Assembly: GCF_000423365.1 (NCBI RefSeq)
Contig: NZ_AUHV01000005.1
Span: 1-64,000 of the forward strand
From: Maritalea myrionectae DSM 19524
GTDB lineage: Bacteria; Pseudomonadota; Alphaproteobacteria; Rhizobiales; Devosiaceae
DNA: 64,000 nt
Reading direction: 5' to 3'
This document shows, in pieces, positions 61,752-64,000 of this stretch. The translations under genes were made by a program, and so were the position numbers. The number at the start of each line of letters is the position of its first letter. The first letter of the stretch is position 1. The notes beneath the pieces are model-generated. The model worked only from the letters and a program-made list of their open reading frames with translations. It ran no database searches and was not told where the DNA came from.

Positions 61752-64000
61752 TCAAACAGACACTAAACGCGCATTTTGGGTCCATAAAATGGCGGTTTTT
61801 AAGGTGTGATCTGGGAAGTTTGGCGCCAATGCTTTGGCATATTGGGCCAGTTGGTGCTTATATTTGGGACTGATCTGTGCCGCCGTTTCGGGCACATTTT
61901 GATCGGACTTGAAGTCGACGATCAAGATTTCGTCTTCGCTAATCACCAGGCGGTCAATGCGCCCCGTGATGCGCGCCGGTGCGCCATCGATCTCCATATC
62001 TGCTGCGATGGCGACTTCGGCGCGGCTATCGTCAGCAAACAAAAATTTCAGCGTGTCTGCGCCCAATATATTGAGCGCTTTTTCAATGATTTCTTCATGT
62101 AATTCAGGGGCTTCTGGCAATATCAACGGCAATGCAATTTTGGCCAGGGCCTCCCGCTCGTCTTCGGCATAGTCGGGCAAATATTGCAACAGGGCATGCA
62201 GCGCATTGCCGCGCGCCATCGCCAATTTCGGCGGCAAGCCGACCGGACCATCTGTCGGCGCAATTGCGACGGACAACGATTCTTCCCCTTTCGATGGCTC
62301 GATGATGTCGCGCTTCACCGGTGGGGCTACAGGGGTCGAAATCTCCTTCGGCATGGTAGATCGAAGGTGCGCGATGGGTGTCGGCGTTGCGGGCACGTGT
62401 GTGACGCTGCCTTTGGGATAGATGGTGCCTTCCTCGCGCTCGTCACTGTGGTCATTTAACGCACCCTTGGCCATGTCATACCAGCTGGCGGGGCCGGATT
62501 TGGACGGTTTTTTCTCAACGCCTGTGAGATAGAGCTCGTCCTCAGCCCGTGTTAGCGCCACATAAAGTTTGCGGCGATATTCATCGAACTCTTTTTCCGC
62601 ACGTTTTTCTTTCAGCATTGCCGCGGCTTCGGGCAGATTGGTCGCGCCGCCAATATTCCAGGCCAAAAAGCTTTGGTGCGGCAGTTCGGCAGGCACGTCG
62701 AGAAAGACGGGTGACGAATAATTGCGGCTATCCGGCACTTGCGTCGCGTCCAAGCAGATCACAATCGGTGCCTCAAGGCCTTTCGCCCCATGCACGGTCA
62801 TCACCCGGATATTGTCTTTCACGTCGCTCAGCTCGCGCTTCACCTCTGCCGGAGACGCACGCATTTTGGTGAGAAAACCGATCAGACTCGATTGATCCTG
62901 CCGCTCATGCGCCAGCGCCATGGTCATAAACTCGCCGATCACATCGTCGATTTCCGGCCCCAAGCGGGCGTGCATTTTTTGCAAGCCCTTGTGCGCGTAT
63001 AGGATAAAGGCGAAAAACTCGTATGGGCGGTCCACATCCAAGTGTGTGCGCCATTCGCGCAGGGTGGCATAGGCCTTTTCCGCCCAAACATGTGTTTTGG
63101 CAAATTGGCGCAAATGCGCCCAAAGCGGTCCTTTGGGGCGGTCGTGGCATAACGCGAAGAGTTGCTGCTCGCTGATGTCGAACAGGGGCGAGCGCAGCAC
63201 TGTTGCCAGCCCCAAATCATCGGCCGGGTTGACCATCACGTCGCCGAGCACCAGTAAGTCCTTGACTGCGATATGATCGTTTACGACCAGCTTATCTTCG
63301 CCCAGATTGGGCAAATTGCGCTGTTTCAGCGCTTTGATCATTTCCTTGAAGAGCTTGCCGCGCGTTTGCACCAAGATCATGATGTCATCGGGCTTTACTG
63401 CACGATCATGGCCCGACAATTGCCGCCCCTTGGTCAACCAATCTTCAATTGTGCGTGCAACTTTTTGCGCCAGTTTCGCTTCCGGGCGCTGCTCGTGCCG
63501 AGATGCTTCGATGGGGTATTCATCCCGCGGCTCTGGCTTTTCGGCCGCAGGCTCGATTGGCCAAAGCGCAACAAACCCGGCTTTTGTGGTGCGGGCGGCG
63601 CGGTGGCTGGGCGCGGCCGCCACCCCGGCAAGACCTTTATGGTTTTGCTGCGCTTCAAACACCAAATCCACCGCGTCCAGAATTGGGCTTTGGGTCCGAA
63701 AAGAGGTTTGCAGCGGCACATCATGCCAAATCTGTTCGACTTCGCGGGCGCGGCGGGCAAAGCGTCGCCCCATTTCGCCGAACAGGCGCGGTTCCGCCCC
63801 TTGGAAGCTATAGATGGATTGTTTTTCGTCCCCCACCGCAAACAGGGTGCGCTTTTTTTGCACGGCCCCTTCGCCCGCAAAAAACTCTCTGGCAATGGCT
63901 TCAATAATGTCCCACTGCTCGGGGTTCGTGTCCTGGCTTTCATCCACCAGAATGTGGGTGATGCCTGCATCCAGTTTGTAAGCCACCCACGGCCCGTAGG
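61752..64000 (-). CDS. addA: Double-strand break repair helicase-nuclease AddA (partial)
   Basis: The gene runs off the right edge; about 750 C-terminal residues are present of an expected 1,100 or more. UvrD-type helicase motifs are visible: THILVDESQDTNPEQW (motif II), FAVGDEKQSIYSFQGAEPRLF (III), TVHGAKGLEAPIVICLDATQVPD (V) and KLYVALTRAEDELYLTG (VI). The C-terminal nuclease has GRIDRLVISEDEILIVDFKSDQ, a PD-(D/E)xK site. With AddB it processes broken ends for RecA. addB should lie just beyond the window. Confidence 0.95.
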   Translation of the reverse strand, partial: YGPWVAYKLDAGITHILVDESQDTNPEQWDIIEAIAREFFAGEGAVQKKRTLFAVGDEKQSIYSFQGAEPRLFGEMGRRFARRAREVEQIWHDVPLQTSFRTQSPILDAVDLVFEAQQNHKGLAGVAAAPSHRAARTTKAGFVALWPIEPAAEKPEPRDEYPIEASRHEQRPEAKLAQKVARTIEDWLTKGRQLSGHDRAVKPDDIMILVQTRGKLFKEMIKALKQRNLPNLGEDKLVVNDHIAVKDLLVLGDVMVNPADDLGLATVLRSPLFDISEQQLFALCHDRPKGPLWAHLRQFAKTHVWAEKAYATLREWRTHLDVDRPYEFFAFILYAHKGLQKMHARLGPEIDDVIGEFMTMALAHERQDQSSLIGFLTKMRASPAEVKRELSDVKDNIRVMTVHGAKGLEAPIVICLDATQVPDSRNYSSPVFLDVPAELPHQSFLAWNIGGATNLPEAAAMLKEKRAEKEFDEYRRKLYVALTRAEDELYLTGVEKKPSKSGPASWYDMAKGALNDHSDEREEGTIYPKGSVTHVPATPTPIAHLRSTMPKEISTPVAPPVKRDIIEPSKGEESLSVAIAPTDGPVGLPPKLAMARGNALHALLQYLPDYAEDEREALAKIALPLILPEAPELHEEIIEKALNILGADTLKFLFADDSRAEVAIAADMEIDGAPARITGRIDRLVISEDEILIVDFKSDQNVPETAAQISPKYKHQLAQYAKALAPNFPDHTLKTAILWTQNARLVSV

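Overview
The window is chromosomal DNA from an alphaproteobacterium, most likely a marine or salt-exposed member of the Hyphomicrobiales (Rhizobiales). The right-hand block tRNA-Ala / TIGR02300 / aroA / cmk / rpsA / sppA / ihfB / lapA / trpFBA / accD / folC / trxA / addA is a conserved order in that group. AccD lacks the cysteine zinc finger, as in rhizobia, and an Hsp20-DUF1150 pair is present. Genus cannot be fixed from sequence reading alone; base composition looks moderate for the order.

Layout. 1-1000: a gene-free stretch rich in small inverted and direct repeats, unlike the rest of the window, possibly the end of a prophage. 1127-6553: a sCache chemoreceptor diverging from a tripartite tricarboxylate-type (TTT) transporter, tctCBA. 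6655-16724: an ectoine/5-hydroxyectoine catabolic island: doeD, a quinone reductase, doeC, doeX, eutC, an FMN reductase and eutB on the minus strand; doeA, an M20 deacetylase and a GntR/FCD regulator on the plus strand. Matching operators lie in the divergent promoter region. 16982-25385: a Leu/Val/Phe dehydrogenase, mscL, rnd, then lptC-lptA-lptB-rpoN, with glsA inserted before hpf-ptsN. 25484-27292: DUF1150 and Hsp20, then a GT2 glycosyltransferase. 27730-33018: a five-gene dipeptide/oligopeptide-type ABC importer. 33074-37159: a DadA-like FAD oxidoreductase, SelO and an APC permease. 37206-43956: a C4-dicarboxylate-type TRAP transporter dctPQM with dctBD and a textbook sigma-54 promoter. 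44079-49477: mgtC, a yqiJ-yqiK flotillin pair, a glutaredoxin-MauE fusion, a manganese (yybP-ykoY) riboswitch with mntP, and a GNAT enzyme. 49561-64000: the conserved housekeeping block listed above, ending in a truncated addA.

How it works together. The ectoine island can be read as a complete pathway: EutB/EutC convert hydroxyectoine to ectoine, DoeA opens the ring, the M20 enzyme deacetylates N-acetyl-diaminobutyrate, DoeD transaminates and DoeC oxidises the aldehyde to aspartate. No usual ectoine importer (TeaABC, UehABC, EhuABCD) lies next to it; the only adjacent transporter is TctCBA, which makes it a candidate ectoine importer (inference). Two regulators probably act: DoeX at three ATTACGG-type half-sites before doeC, and the GntR protein at two GATGTA-TACATC-type palindromes, each in mirror-image position downstream of a -35-like box.

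A recurring design is a stem-loop terminator between each solute-binding-protein gene and its permease genes (tctC/tctB, dppA/dppB, dctP/dctQ), which would give excess binding protein. Nitrogen/sigma-54 functions also recur: rpoN, hpf and ptsN sit in this window together with a sigma-54-driven TRAP operon. I found no CRISPR array, insertion sequence or complete prophage. The closest to a new system is the ectoine island with its TTT transporter, two extra flavin reductases and a non-standard deacetylase and regulator.
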